Positions 32,924 through 44,706 of a stretch of DNA of 64,000 nucleotides are shown here, piece after piece. Each line of letters begins with the position of its first letter. The first letter of the stretch is position 1. The position numbers and the translations under genes are program-made. Source of the stretch: Liopterus haemorrhoidalis (lineage: Eukaryota; Arthropoda; Insecta; Coleoptera; Dytiscidae). Under the pieces are notes generated by a model that was not told where the DNA came from, did not search any database, and saw only the letters and a program-made list of their open reading frames with translations. The stretch covers positions 34,389,916 through 34,453,915 of the forward strand of contig OZ020612.1 of the NCBI GenBank assembly GCA_963971575.1, in the 5' to 3' direction.

Positions 32924-33331
32924 TATCTTTGACTAATATAATACCCCATATAAATACTTAAGGTGTTTGTGAATGGGGACAGAGTTTGTTTACATAAATT
33001 TTATATTTTAAATTTTAAATAGTAATAATAATTATAATAATCTAGGCAAAATTTAATGAAATTTGAAAATTAGAAGTAAATCTATATATGGACAAGCTGT
33101 GAAACAGTATCAGTATCCATATTTATTATCCAGTCAGTCATTTTTGATTTGATGTGTTTAGGGTACGTAACAGATGTAATGCTACTGGGAAGCAGATTAT
33201 ATACTTTGGCAGCAGAGAAGTCGAAACATCGTTGTCCGATAGATGTTACAATGTTGTTTCGATTTTCTCTTGTTCAGTTATTTCCTATAATTCTTTGTGG
33301 GACATTAATTTTGAATCGGTCTTATTATCAT
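32890..33331 (-). pseudogene. LINE 3' end, C-terminal codons plus (TTA)n tail
   Basis: The minus strand from 33331 reads RFKINVPQRIIGNN, a stop, then NNIVTSIGQRCFDFSAAKVY, NLLPSSITSVTYPKHIKSKM and TDWIINMDTDTVSQ, to a stop at 33082-33084. The G-Q-R-x-F and K-V-Y-N-x-L-P pattern is typical of LINE C termini. A ~160-bp 3' tail follows and ends in a (TTA)n run on the minus strand (32892-32921). The copy is cut at 33331 by the foldback element that begins at 33336. It is 5'-truncated. Confidence 0.75.
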
Positions 33332-33335
33332 TATA

Positions 33336-34207
33336 TACAAGGTGTATCAAGATAGAGGAAACATGAGTTTCCTAGAAAACGCGATATGTGAGCAAGTTGG
33401 CGAAAAACATTGATGATCGAAATTTACCCAACGAAAAAAGTATATAATAGAATAAAGTTGGAAAGTATAGTAATACCAAGGACTACTTTAACTTTTTAAA
33501 TGGGAAATTACAATGACGTATGTGTTGGATATCTTTGTATAGAGCTTTTGAAAAGAAACAACTTTTACATTTTTTAAATATTTTATACGGTTAATGAAAA
33601 ATTGTGTTCTCCATAATAACTTGAAAGTAAAGCAATTTTATTTACGTTTTATTTAAGTGTTTAAAGTGACTTCCATTTTGATTTGAACGCTTTCACATCC
33701 TTTTTCTTGAGCTATCTGTAGCTCGGAGCATAATACAAATAAAAGTAATTTAAAATATTTCACTTTCAAGTCGTAGTTTTATTATTATTACGCACGGTGC
33801 TACAGATAGTTGCAGACCAACGATGCGAAAATGTTTAAATCAAAATGGAAGGCATTTTGAACAGTTGTAAATAAAAATACTTTACTTTCAAGTCGTTCAA
33901 GAGAATATAATTTTTCGTAAACCATGAAAGAAATTAAAAAATGTTTAAGTAATAGATGTTTCTTTTCAAAAGCTCTATCTAAAGATATTCATCCAGACAT
34001 AGGTTCCCATTTAGAAAAGCAAAGTTGTTCTTGATATCCTGTACTGCAAAATACAAGGATACCGTCCTTATTCGGTTTGTTCCGGATAGTTTTACTACTA
34101 CCGTTCGATTCTTTGGATAAACTTTGGTCATCAAATTTTGTTCTCAACTTGCTCACAAATCATATTTTCCAGAAAATCCTGTTTTCTCTATCTTTATACA
34201 CCCTGTA
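33336..34207. mobile_element. long foldback element 'FB-TACAGG' copy ii
   Basis: The ends read TACAAGGTGTATCAAGATAG and, from the other side, TACAGGGTGTATAAAGATAG, with TA on both sides (33334-33335 and 34208-34209). The two halves are inverted relatives almost throughout. Examples are TGGATATCTTTGTATAGAGC / GCTCTATCTAAAGATATTCA and ACTTGAAAGTAAAG / CTTTACTTTCAAGT. No coding content. Confidence 0.85.
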
Positions 34208-34209
34208 TA

Positions 34210-35080
34210 CAGGATTTAGGCATTAATAATTGGAGTTACTATCGTAGGTCTATTCCGGTGCTAATTTGGAGTAGTATTTAAGGGCGAAAATTACGAAGTG
34301 ACGTCAATATAGATTGAATGCACTTCCTTATATTCCGTAGGAAAACTATATGAGTAAAAAATTAATAGATTTAGATTCGCATGTGGTAGAATTCTTTGAT
34401 ACCTGAAAAACATTTATTTCTGTTCATTATTGCTTGTTCATGTTCATTTCAAATTGTTGTCGTTCGATGGTGTTTGTATTCGTGGAAATTCGTTGTTTTT
34501 GTTCATTACGTGTGGTGTGTATAATCTTTTCAAATAATAGTAGTACGTAATACGTTTTAACAGGATAGTATAAATCCTAGTCCTGATACATTGTTTTACA
34601 ACCTTTAAATGTACTTTTTGACTTTATTTATTAAAAGTTCATTTAGAACGCTTGTTAAAATTTAAAAATAAATTTGTCGTGTTCAAATAGTTATTGTTTT
34701 AAGTTTCTATTTGGACTGTGTCCAATTTTAAGATAAGGGCGTGTCTAGACAGCGCTGGCAATGAAAACAAAATTCAATTTAAAAGTTGAAAGAAACAACA
34801 AACATTATATTTGGTGAAATTAGAAATCATATAAAAAGTAAAACCTAAATAATTAAATTAAATATACTACATATAGAGAGGAACTGAGATAGAAGAAGGA
34901 TAATTATAATGGTATGGTCGTGAATACCGAATGAAAGTGTAAATTCCCACACACTGAAAAATTTTGTAGGTACCTACAGAGAGTTCCTGAATGCTGAATG
35001 TTTTGGACAATATATTGAGCAAGTTCCAATACTTCAGTCACACAATGTGATATCCTATGTACAGACTATTACAATTAATC
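34210..35080. other. AT-rich intergenic DNA
   Basis: No recognised gene or repeat. Confidence 0.4.
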
Positions 35081-35084
35081 ATAC

Positions 35085-35220
35085 AAAGAAAGATAGCAGC
35101 AAAAAGAAGACCTAGAAGAAGAAAACCATTTTGGTTGAAAAATCTCCAAAACTGGTATGGATGAAGCAACACGATTTCCCAACACAAGAAACAAGACTTC
35201 AAAATTGTTTAGATTTTTAG
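35085..35220 (+). pseudogene. LINE C-terminal fragment
   Basis: The plus strand reads IQRKIAAKRRPRRRKPFWLK, then NLQNWYG, a stop, and 12 codons further the similarity fades. A very basic R-R-P-x-R-R-K followed by W-L-K-N-L-x-x-W is characteristic of LINE/RTE-like C-terminal domains in insects. The fragment is short. Confidence 0.55.
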
Positions 35221-35561
35221 ACCAATCCATACAGATATCAGAGTACAGCATTTTTTTCGTATATTTTTTTTCAGTAATTTCCTAAATAGTTAACTTTTAA
35301 AAATATTTTTATTTAGTTAATTTAAGCCTTTAGTGCCCAATACCGCTTGGAGGCGGATTATATATAAATCCATGTAAAAATAGAATACGTGCAAATTTCA
35401 TCGAAATAACCATGACCGCCTACAAACAACTGCACAATGAAACACTAAAAAACGCCGATTGAGCAAAATTACAGGTGTTTTTGCTAAAAACAATCAGTTG
35501 AGTGCAAAAATTCACGTATTACGGATTTTCGCCTTAAATTATATATTTAAAAAAAAAATGA

Positions 35562-35988
35562 TATTCTCTCCGTTCCAATATAAATGTCCGATTTTAGTTT
35601 TTTTAACGAATTATTGAAATAATGAAATTAAATGTATCAGTAGTTATTTATTTAAATTAGTCCTCGATTTGGGTTTATTTAACGCCATTCAATCATTACA
35701 ACACAAAGAGTCCCCGTCCAATATTGATAAACTCATTGCGGCCGTGCATATAACATGGGATGAAATAATCGCGGAAAAACTAGACAATTGTTTCATTACA
35801 CTGCAGAAGTGTATGGAATTGACCATGCTTCATAGAAGAGGCAACGATTACAAGCTTCCTCACATTTAGTTTAGTTGTGAAAATATACGTTATATATCCC
35901 TTTGTATATTTTTTTTATGAAATTGGACACTTATTTTGGAACAAATAAAATTCCTAAATCGGACACTTATTTTGGAACGGAGGGAGTA
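35562..35988 (+). mobile_element. plant-mariner/Stowaway-like element, internally deleted
   Basis: TA lies at both ends (35562-35563 and 35987-35988). Inward the left end reads TTCTCTCCGTTCC and the right end CTCCCTCCGTTCC. The similarity continues to the ATGTCCGATTTTAG / GTGTCCGATTTAGG pair, giving about 30-bp inverted repeats. CTCCCTCCGTTCC is the hallmark terminus of plant mariner/Stowaway elements. A transposase C terminus lies inside. The element is 427 bp, so most of the gene is deleted. Confidence 0.75.
35651..35869 (+). pseudogene. plant-mariner-type transposase, C-terminal fragment
   Basis: The frame reads KLVLDLGLFNAIQSLQHKES, SNIDKLIAAVHITWDEI, LDNCFITLQKCMELTMLH and GNDYKLPHI, then a stop. 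The order L-F-x-x-I-Q-S-L-Q, N-I-D-x-L-I-x-A-V, F-x-x-L-Q-x-C-M, G-N-x-Y-K-x-P-H matches the C-terminal tail of plant mariner-like transposases. The DNA-binding domain and catalytic triad are missing. About 70 codons remain, without a stop or frameshift. Confidence 0.7.
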
Positions 35989-36270
35989 GATATTAATTTA
36001 CAGAACTAAAAGGATTGTAATTCTTAAATAATAAATACACCAGAAAAATAAAAGAATTATCTTATTTTACCCATATAAATCTTTTGGCATATATAACTCT
36101 TTTGGCACTACCTGCCCAGTTCCGACTCAGGGCGGGCTTACCGTTTATAGATCTGCAGGTAATAAGCTATACTTTAGGTAGTATTTGAACACAAATTTAG
36201 CAATACTCAGTGTAATCCATTAGCCCAGTGTAATACTATTGCTTAAAAAAAATTGGCACTAGAGGGTTAA

Positions 36271-37337
36271 TTTTCAAAGACTTTCAGTTAATAATTAATA
36301 CCTCACATAAACAAAATATAAATAAATAATAATTTATTTAAAAATGCAAAAAAGTCGAAAATTTTCATAATCAAACGTGAACAAAAATTCAAATCGTATT
36401 ATTTCGGTATAAATTAATATGAGCAGGGATGCGCTTATATTTTTGGTCCAACCCTCTTTTGTAATAGTGTGGTCTACATTTTTGAAATAAAAATATATAT
36501 TTATTTATTATTTATTATTATTTTTTTTTATGCAAAATATCTAATACCTATTATCCGTTAATCTGCGCATTAGAAGCTTTTATTCAATATCTTACTCAAG
36601 TTATCAAAAAATAAAGAAAATTGTATACCTATACATGTATACAATTATGAAAGATTTGTTTTTCCGAAGTCTAGGTGTATTTCCTATATGCGGGTTAAAA
36701 AACTGTATATTCATAAAAAAATTTCAATCAAATAATAAAGTAAAACAAAGAAAAAAAAAAAAAAAAAAAAAACACAAGCAAATGCGTAAAATAATCCTAG
36801 AAGAGTTAATCTGAAATTTCTTTATAGCCTGATATTAGAAATGGTATAAAGGCTGAAAGATTAAGTAATATTATGTTCATCCAAAAATTTTGGTATAAAA
36901 CTCAGTTTTAATGTTTTCCACTATTTGCTGTGTACAGTGGTGAATCAAAAAGTGTACAGGCTTGCTGTGTAAAATTAGTGTCCTGTATATTATGTCCTTG
37001 TTGTACCCTTTCCTCCCCACGTCCTTCCGGTAATGTCAGAATGATTTATAAAGAGCCGTATCACATCCATCAAAAGTCGGAGACAGAAATTTTTTAAGCT
37101 AAATATTCAGATTACAGACTTTGTCAGATTTTTATTGGTGACATTGATAAAACGTATTTTGTTTTATAATAACTTCAGATTCATATTTTAACGAACATTA
37201 GAATATCATATCGAAAAAGATCTTTTTGTTGGTAAACAAAATATTGTAGCTGTAGATTTTTAAATGTTAAAAAAAAAAGTAATTTCTATAAACACTTTAA
37301 CAAACTATAATAGTTCGTACTTTTCAAAAACAAAAAA
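36271..37337. other. AT-rich intergenic DNA
   Basis: It holds ATTT-rich low complexity near 36495-36530 and an A homopolymer at 36750-36771. No gene. Confidence 0.45.
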
Positions 37338-38435
37338 CAGTGGTACCCTCGCATACACCCTACACACACCCCGACTTACGAACCGCTCGACATACGAACT
37401 TTCCAAGATACGATCTCTTTTCATATACCATTTTGACCTCTTGACAACCTTGATTGGAGATACGAATCGTGATGCTTTTCTTTTCAAATAAATTAAAGCC
37501 TGTTTTACATTATACTTTTTCTCCCTAGTACTTAGAACAGGCTTAATGTAGAGTACTGCATCAGTAGTAAGAGGCCTACAGACGGCGTGGCAAATCACGG
37601 CCAATGTTTATACTTATCTAGTTTCGCGGATCGTGTGTAGGGGTAACAAGTCACAAGTCACAGTCAACGTACACTGGGCTTGGCGCACATCAGTCGAGAG
37701 TGCTGTGCTCAATAGGAAGATAATAACCATCTTTGTTTAATTATGAAGTCTACTTAAAGTAAAAAGTATTTTTTTTATACTTTTAATCTAATTTAAATAT
37801 CAAAAGCCAGGTCGAAGCGGCGACCATAAACTCACTTTCACTGTCAGACACCATGTTACGAACGTTGGCCCATGTTTGCTATTTTTGTATTTGTCTAGCA
37901 CTGACGCTTCGACACATCGTCTGTAGGGTACGCATGTACAAATGTCCACCAGCGCTACATGAAACGGCCAGCGTCAAAACCAGTATTGGCGAACGCTGGC
38001 ACACCTATATAATTAGGCATCTTTATATACGTATGCAAATATAGCTAAGTGCGCGCTGAACCGTAAGCAACTGATGACAAAAAATCTAAAACTCCTGAAC
38101 CACAAAACCAGCCACAGAAAATTATTATTTTTTTAGAATTTAATAAAAGATAATTTCCATACCAATCATGTAAATCCAAAGATTTCATAAATAAAAATTA
38201 ATATGTGTTGGTAAGTATATACAAAATGCATATTGATAGTGTAAAAATGCTCTTTTCACTCCCTATTTCTTTGCATTTTCTTCATTTACTTTTTGAATCT
38301 TGTAACGTAATCTTGTAATCGTTGTAACGGATTAATTGATAAGATATAATTGAAAATTGGATTTCGAGATACGTACGTCTCAAGATACGAACGGCGGTAA
38401 AGAAAATATTATGTTCGTAAGTCGTGGTACCACTG
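37338..38435. mobile_element. pogo/Tigger-like non-autonomous element
   Basis: The left end CAGTGGTACC and, after an interruption, CGACTTACGAAC pair with the right end GTTCGTAAGTCGTGGTACC plus ACTG. Sub-terminal CAAGATACGA / TCAAGATACGAACGG words follow on both sides. TA flanks the right end but not clearly the left. CAGTGGTACC(T)CGACTTACGAAC ends are of the pogo/Tigger type in the Tc1/mariner superfamily. Open frames inside (99 codons minus at 37305-37604, 63 codons plus at 37853-38044) show no transposase motif. Confidence 0.6.
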
Positions 38436-38799
38436 TACTGTCTACTAATAAATAATAAAGCACTATAAAGCATTATAATCAAAACTGAATATACAGATAA
38501 TTGACAAAAGAGCTGCCCAGCATTGGTATTCGAGATACCTGGAAAGAACTGATAGTTATTTAAAAAAAAATCATGATGAAGAACTTATGTGTCAGGTCAA
38601 AATTTCACACAAAATGAAAGATATGAAAAAGTGAGTAAATGAAAGGGTGGGTGGAGATTGAAAAAAATGTCTAAAGGGATCGCTTGTCTTGGCATCACCA
38701 TTTTACGGTTTCGTATGTATTTAGTGACACTTTTGGTCACAATTTTGACTTAAATTGCGCCAAACTATTTTTTTTTTTATTCAATTTACGTTTGATTAT

Positions 38800-39070
38800 T
38801 TAAATATTACGAGCTTTCATTTACTACCTTACATGAAACGAAAAAAATTCTTTCCATTGTAATACATACTTCAAGAGTAATCTTTGCATTAGATATACTC
38901 TTACATCCCAAACCTTCAAATTAATACAAAATCCGGTTATTCCATTCTGAGCTCCAGGGTGTGGGGAATAGGCACATTTTTTTTACAAAAACTGCATTCA
39001 AATAATCAGTTTTTAAAAATTGCTCTTTTTTCGTTAATATTCGCTTCAAGAATCATTTCACACCCCACAA
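38800..39070 (-). repeat. 'R-PolIII' family fragment
   Basis: GAGCTCCAGGGTGTGGGGAA, a T-run and CAAAAACTGC match the reversed copy at 53700-53760 (GGGCTACAGGGTGTGGGACA). It is strongly diverged and the limits are uncertain. Confidence 0.4.
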
Positions 39071-39084
39071 TATATTTTAAATAT

Positions 39085-39420
39085 ATCTTCTATACATAAA
39101 AGACAATGTCCTGACTGACTGACTGACTCACTCACTCATCACCGCCCAGCCCGAACCCCTGGGCCTAGAAACTTGAAATTCGGAGAGTATATTCATTTGA
39201 TGACGGAAGCACCCACTAAGAAGAGATTTTTTGAAATTCCACTCCTAAGGGATGAAAAGGGGTAAAATTGTATTTCCTGTGTTCGTTTAGTTGCAACATT
39301 ACTTTTTGGCACATAGGTGTCTTTTTAAAATATCTCGAAATAGTTCTGACAGTTTTTTTTTAAATTTCACTCCTAAAGGGTGAAAAGGGGTGAATTGTGA
39401 TTAGAAGGATTCTTTCATAT
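39085..39420 (+). repeat. repeat with (CTGA)n run
   Basis: CTGACTGACTGACTGACTCA (39112-39131) is followed by ATCACCGCCCAGCCC and GGGCCTAGAAACTTGAAATT, then two CCACTCCTAAGGGATGAAAAGG-like blocks about 120 bp apart (39240 and 39368). It looks like a dispersed simple-repeat-containing element. Only one copy is in the window. Confidence 0.45.
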
Positions 39421-39607
39421 CTCTTAAGACGATCCCTCAATAAGTTCGTAGGATGACATATAGATGGCGCAACTATTGACAAATTTATATGATTTTTAGG
39501 AAGTACCAACCTTGAAACGATAGGTGTACAAAATTTTATGACAATCTGACGTTTAGTTCACAAGTTACAGTGGTTTTAGTGACATTACTTTTGCAGTTTT
39601 CAAGACA

Positions 39608-39796
39608 ATGGAAAAATCTGAATTTCGTGTGTTGGTAAAGCATTGCTTTTTAATGGGAAAAAATACCGTTCAAGCAAAGCATATGCGACCCCAAATGAAG
39701 AAGAAAAAGGTGCTTTTTCACCAAGAAAACGCACCGTGTCACAAGTCAATCGCAACAATGAAAATGAAAATTATATTTGTTTGGAGAAAAGTATAA
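39608..39796 (+). pseudogene. mariner transposase, internal deletion
   Basis: The frame starts MEKSEFRVLVKHCFLMGKN, the N-terminal helix-turn-helix of mariner transposases. After about 30 codons it jumps to KKKVLFHQENAPCHKS, the region of the second catalytic Asp. The usual FHQDNAPCH here reads FHQENAPCH, so that Asp is changed to Glu. About 200 codons are deleted and the C terminus with the third Asp is missing. Terminal inverted repeats were not identified. The flanking 39430-39600 DNA has the look of a mariner 5' untranslated region (CATATAGATGGCGC). Confidence 0.75.
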
Positions 39797-39799
39797 AGG

Positions 39800-40106
39800 G
39801 TATCATCAGTTTTTAGTCGCTTACAAACATTTTTGAGCTCCTCTTTTATTAAATATTAAAACATCTTACTACTACATTTTGATACATGCATTAAAAATTC
39901 CTTAAATAATAGATACTGATATTATAACGTTTCGTATGTTTATATATCCACTATATTTTGAACTTTTTTACTTATTATGGTAGTATAATTACAAACATTC
40001 GCCTTAAATCTTAGGGGCGGTTTGGACCTATTACACCCCCCCCCCCGTGTGCGCCCCTGCTCGTGTAGTATCAAGCAATTTTTAAATTTAATGTTATACT
40101 CTATCT
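39800..40106. other. intergenic DNA with C homopolymer
   Basis: A run of 12 C lies near 40035-40046, inside GC-rich TTGGACCTATTACA and GTGTGCGCCCCTGC. No gene. Confidence 0.4.
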
Positions 40107-40314
40107 CAGCGGTTCTTAAACTTGCAGAACACAAGGTCCCCTTTGTGATACTAATGAATACATTTTTTTGTAATATGCAGGATTTATTCATTACCGATTT
40201 GGTAATATAAATTAAATTTAATTATGTAAATTCATACAAATACATTGAAAATTACCCCCAGGTCTCCACTCGCGGACCCCTGCGGGTCCGCATACCACAG
40301 TTTAAGAATCACTT
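40107..40314. mobile_element. hAT-like MITE, ~208 bp
   Basis: The left end CAGCGGTTCTTAAACTTG pairs with the right end CAGTTTAAGAATCACTT. A GGACCCCTGCGGGTCC palindrome (40274-40289) lies close to the right end. Flanking 8-mers CTCTATCT and CCTATTTT are loosely alike. These termini are typical of hAT elements. No coding content. Confidence 0.7.
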
Positions 40315-40439
40315 CCTATTTTCAATATTAAAAAATTTGTGCACTGGATAAACTTCAACCACTTTGTATAGTGTCAGAGGTATAGAAACAAAGCTTTCTG
40401 TCATCAAAGTTTCCTGCCATCTACTTTATGTGGCACCTA

Positions 40440-40615
40440 GTCTTTGGTAACCTATAATTATATAATTTTAGTACTCTCAATATTTTTCTTATATGTACGT
40501 CCAAGATTTCAATTCATTTTGTTCAATCCTTTGGCCACAATTTCCATCGTACATACAGACGCAGAAGTGACGGTATAAGGGTGGCTTAGTCATATTTACG
40601 AACTCCTAAAAGTAT
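40440..40615 (-). repeat. 'R-PolIII' family fragment
   Basis: Reversed, it reads CTTATACCGTCACTTC, GATGGAAATTGTGGCCAAAG and CTTGGACGTACATATAAG, in the same order as at 53950-54060. Both ends are missing. Confidence 0.5.
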
Positions 40616-41120
40616 AATGAGCTGATCTAGCAAAAACTGATATTAATATCTGACGAACCTAACCTATCCTAACCCACTTTGACTTGAAATACAAGAATAT
40701 AAAAACCTGTCTCATTTCCTACCTGACCCTTAAGGTTATGAGAGTGTTTCAGGATATGTAATTATTTTAATTTCTTCTTAATAGGATTTTACTGAATGAT
40801 TACAATTAAAGTTCTGTTGTACGGTTGCAGTAGATGGTGCTGATTAAAATACGTGGAATGGTGATTAAGTATGTTTCGCGTCTACAATTGGTGTATTTAA
40901 ATAGTACAACGAGCTGTATAAATAACGTGAATGAAATAGAAAACAGTTTGTCTAACGTAGCGTTTAAGTATTTATCACTATTAAGATTACAATAATTTTC
41001 GACAGAGAATCTTTAGAAACACGAAGAAATGATTAATATTATTATTAATAAGGTTGGTATTAAAAATAATACAGTTCTTAAAGCTCAAGATTATAAGAAT
41101 GCATTTTACGCATTTTTATA
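40616..41120. other. intergenic DNA
   Basis: No recognised feature other than a small ATTATTATTA run at 41037-41048. Confidence 0.4.
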
Positions 41121-41127
41121 CCGAATG

Positions 41128-41924
41128 CATTTTTATGCCCTATAAGCATTTTAAATGCTGTTAGCAAAGTTTTCGAAAAGATCATATATGCCCAGCTGTC
41201 AAAATATGTTTTCTCAAATAATATTATTTCCGAAACACAATCTGGATTTAAACCTGGGGACAATACTGTATTTTCTCTCTTGGATGTCATGGACAATATT
41301 TTAGCTTCAACTGAGAATAAATTGTCAACTTGCTTATTACATATCGATTTTACCCAGGCGTTTGATAGTATCTACCATGAACTTCTTCTTTACAAATTAA
41401 ATTACATTGGCCACACTACAAAATTTTTCGAATCTTACCTCAATAATTGCACGCAGAGAGTATTGTTGAATAAAAAAACTTTGGACGATAGATTCGTTTC
41501 CAAGGGCGTACCACAAGGCTCGTGCCTGGGACCGATTCTTTATTCTATTTATATCTTTGACATGGAAAATGCAATAAAATATTGCAAAATTAGTCTCTTT
41601 ACCGATGATACCCAATTGCACTTATCCTTCAAGCCAGAGACAATAGCTGAAGCAGTTAAAAGCGTTAATCAAGATCTAGTTTCTCTTCTGCATTATTGTA
41701 ATAACCACTGCTTAACGGTTAATGCTAAAAAATCAGCAGTTATGATCTTTGGGAATAAATCTACCCCTAATGATAGTTTGGATCACGGCGAAGTAAGAGT
41801 TGAACTAAACAACAATATTTTACCATTAGTGCATGAGCATAGGAATCTAGCCATTGTTCTAGATACACAGTTGAGATTTAACTCGTATATTAGTTCACTA
41901 TTAAAAAGGGCTTTTTCGTCCTAA
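41128..41924 (+). pseudogene. LINE reverse transcriptase fragment, Jockey/CR1-like
   Basis: A single open frame runs from about 41128 to the stop before 41925, with an internal Met at 41280. In order: CPISILNAVSKVFEKIIYAQ, ETQSGFKPGDNTVFSLLDV, HIDFTQAFDSIYHELLLYKL (palm motif A), SKGVPQGSCLGPILYSIYI (motif B), ISLFTDDTQLHLSF (the catalytic Asp pair, with Thr where Ala is usual), NAKKSAVMIFG, and HRNLAIVLDTQLRFN (thumb). About 265 codons without a stop suggest a fairly recent insertion. The endonuclease and the 3' end are missing. The C-terminal fragment at 24776-25173 is of a similar clade but is not obviously the same family. Confidence 0.85.
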
Positions 41925-43438
41925 AAAACTTATATATGAATAGATTTTGTCTATCTCGCAATTTAAGAAAGTGATTTTTTTTGACAGTTTCTCTGATAGT
42001 TTACATACAGATAATCTCTCAGGGATTTCCGTACACTATCGTACAGTAACCAAGGCAAACACAGCAAAACGACGCATATAGAGAACGCCCCAAGTTTGTG
42101 TTCTACCTTACAGATACACGATATGACCAGTCAGGGTAACGTTACAGTCATTCCTGTAATCCAGTTCCCGTTTCAGCCGCTGACCACGTTTACCATACCA
42201 TGGGCGATAGGAGAGACTATCTCCACAATTCTTTGTTGGAGCTGTAGTAAATCCTTTGGCAGTGAGTGCACGTATACACAGTCCTTGACGTATCATGCAA
42301 TTCCCCATAGGAAAAAAAACACAAAAATTATACGTGGATTTAAAATGCGCGGATGTCTTCCTTCCCGTATTCTTCAAGTGTCGAGTGTGTACTTCGCACT
42401 CGATTCTCTCATCGCTGAAAACAGATAGATCAAACTCGACCAAACAAACTGTACGTTTCATGCTCATATGCTCAGCTCCTAAACACCCTAAATGCCGCAT
42501 ACACACCTAACCAAATATAAACGAACATAATATATACGTATGTTAGACATCTATGACAGGTGTAGAAGAAGGAACACTTCTTAGCTGTGTTTTTATGAAC
42601 GCGCATACACGTTTTCAAAGCGGCCTACATGAGAAGTTGATTGACTTATCAATCGAATTAAAATCCTGATTATAAAAAAACTCTTGCTTGAAAAAATATT
42701 GTTTGATAATAAACATTAGAATTATATGAATATTATATATATAAATTTCGTATTAATGACGTAAAGTATATCCATTTTTTCCGGAATTTCCCCACTTTTT
42801 ACCTGATCTGACCATAATATCGTCAATTGACGCCAGAAGGCCACCCCAATAAGACCACCAACTTCTTTACGTTACTTTGGACAAGGGTCTCACTTTCCAA
42901 AAATAGAAATATGGTTTCTGAGTGCCGACAATTTTTAAATTCCCGATAATCTAGAATTACTTTGTAAGTCCCGAGTATTCCTAGGACCTTTTGCACACAA
43001 TTTATAAAATGTCGCAAAATGATTAAATTTTTGTTGAAATGAATCCATTACACGCGATAGTTTTGCCTATATTGTTTTTATTTATTACAAAAATACAAAA
43101 ACTAAAATTCCAAATTAAGATTATAAATATTTTACAAACCTTTAACCTATCATATGAAAAACCGTCTTCTAATTTAACCTCCTTTGTATCTCCTATAATA
43201 AAGAAGTCAGCAATACGTCAGTAAGCAACAATCTATCCCCGAGACTGTCCCGGGTCAGAAACCCTACATAGAAAGTAATTGAAAAAATATAGTATCTTCG
43301 TATACGCAATTGTAAGCTGAGCATTCCGTTATTCAAAATTCGTTTATTTTTTTAGGCGCCCTTTCTATGCGTGTTTTAATTTCTATTTGCTTATTATCAA
43401 GAATCGTATTTATATTTGTTTGAGGGTGACTTCATTTA
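41925..43438. other. intergenic DNA with a GC-richer core, unrecognised
   Basis: Positions 42060-42480 are less AT-rich and open on both strands (42096-42428 plus, 42108-42506 minus), with no recognisable domain. Positions 42490-42520 (GCCGCATACACACCTAACC) resemble 3310-3330. Positions 42770-43020 show no relation to other parts. Confidence 0.4.
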
Positions 43439-43439
43439 G

Positions 43440-43512
43440 AATCCATTCATGATATTTCCTGATCTGAGTAGGTCATGTTAAGGTGGCAGATTTGTTGGTA
43501 GACACGAAAAAG
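43440..43512 (+). mobile_element. 'CTGAGTAGG' family fragment
   Basis: ATTCATGATATTTCC, GATCTGAGTAGGTCATG, AAGGTGGCAGATTTGTTGG and ACACGAAAAA match the left end of the element at 4137-4402. The rest is missing. Confidence 0.6.
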
Positions 43513-44114
43513 AACTACAGTCTGTCTCAGCTGAGAATACCGTGTGTAAAAAATAGGAGCTGTTTGTCCTTGCTTCTGATTGGTTTAGAATATCACCGCT
43601 TTTAAAAAGTAAAAAAAAAGTTCGAGCATTTGAATAAATTAATGTCATAATAAAAAAAAATCATTCATATTCTTGGAACTGATATTAAGAAGAATTTAAG
43701 TAATTTGTTTTTATGCAGTTATATATTTTTTAGGTTATCTGATACGTAAAGATATTGGTATATAAATAAATACTTTTTTGTGAGTAAATTAATATAATTA
43801 GACGAAACTTGAATTTGATCATACTGGTATTATAAAGAATACTTAAGGGAAGTATGTCAAAAGTGGGCAGCGACGTAAGGCTTAACAATGTATTTTTACA
43901 CACACGAAGTCAAGAGATAAGCAAAGCTCAAGCTATTAAATTAACATCAAAAGAAGAGGTTGATCTATCAGAGAAGTTGATTTAGCAAATAGTTAAAGAA
44001 ACGAAAAATAAAGAATTCGTCTCTTCTCCACCCAAGAAATGAACATATTTTTATATATAATACATAATTTTCAAATATTAATATTTTTTTAACGTAAGTG
44101 TATTAACTATTTCT

Positions 44115-44706
<592 letters not shown>

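Larger units (their letters stand above)
35326..36266. mobile_element. piggyBac-like non-autonomous element, TTAA-flanked
   Basis: TTAA lies immediately outside both ends (35322-35325 and 36267-36270). Inward the left end reads GCCTTTAGTGCC and the right end CCCTCTAGTGCC, 10 of 12 matching. TTAA duplication with C-rich short termini is the signature of piggyBac elements. Sub-terminal GGCGG/CCGCC and GGGCGGGC words are present near both ends. A mariner-type element is nested at 35562-35988. No piggyBac transposase is seen. Confidence 0.6.

Noticed and set aside
37305..37604. 99-codon minus-strand gene
   Set aside because: It crosses the end of the pogo-like element at 37338, so it cannot be a gene of either. 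No domain.
42096..42510. Genes of 110 and 132 codons
   Set aside because: Overlapping frames on both strands without recognisable domains. Composition explains the openness.
43854..44041. Small gene (MSKVGSDVRLNN ...), possibly a transposase N terminus
   Set aside because: About 45 codons, then a stop. The LTSKEEVDLSEKLI stretch is only vaguely like pogo-type N termini and no other element part is nearby.
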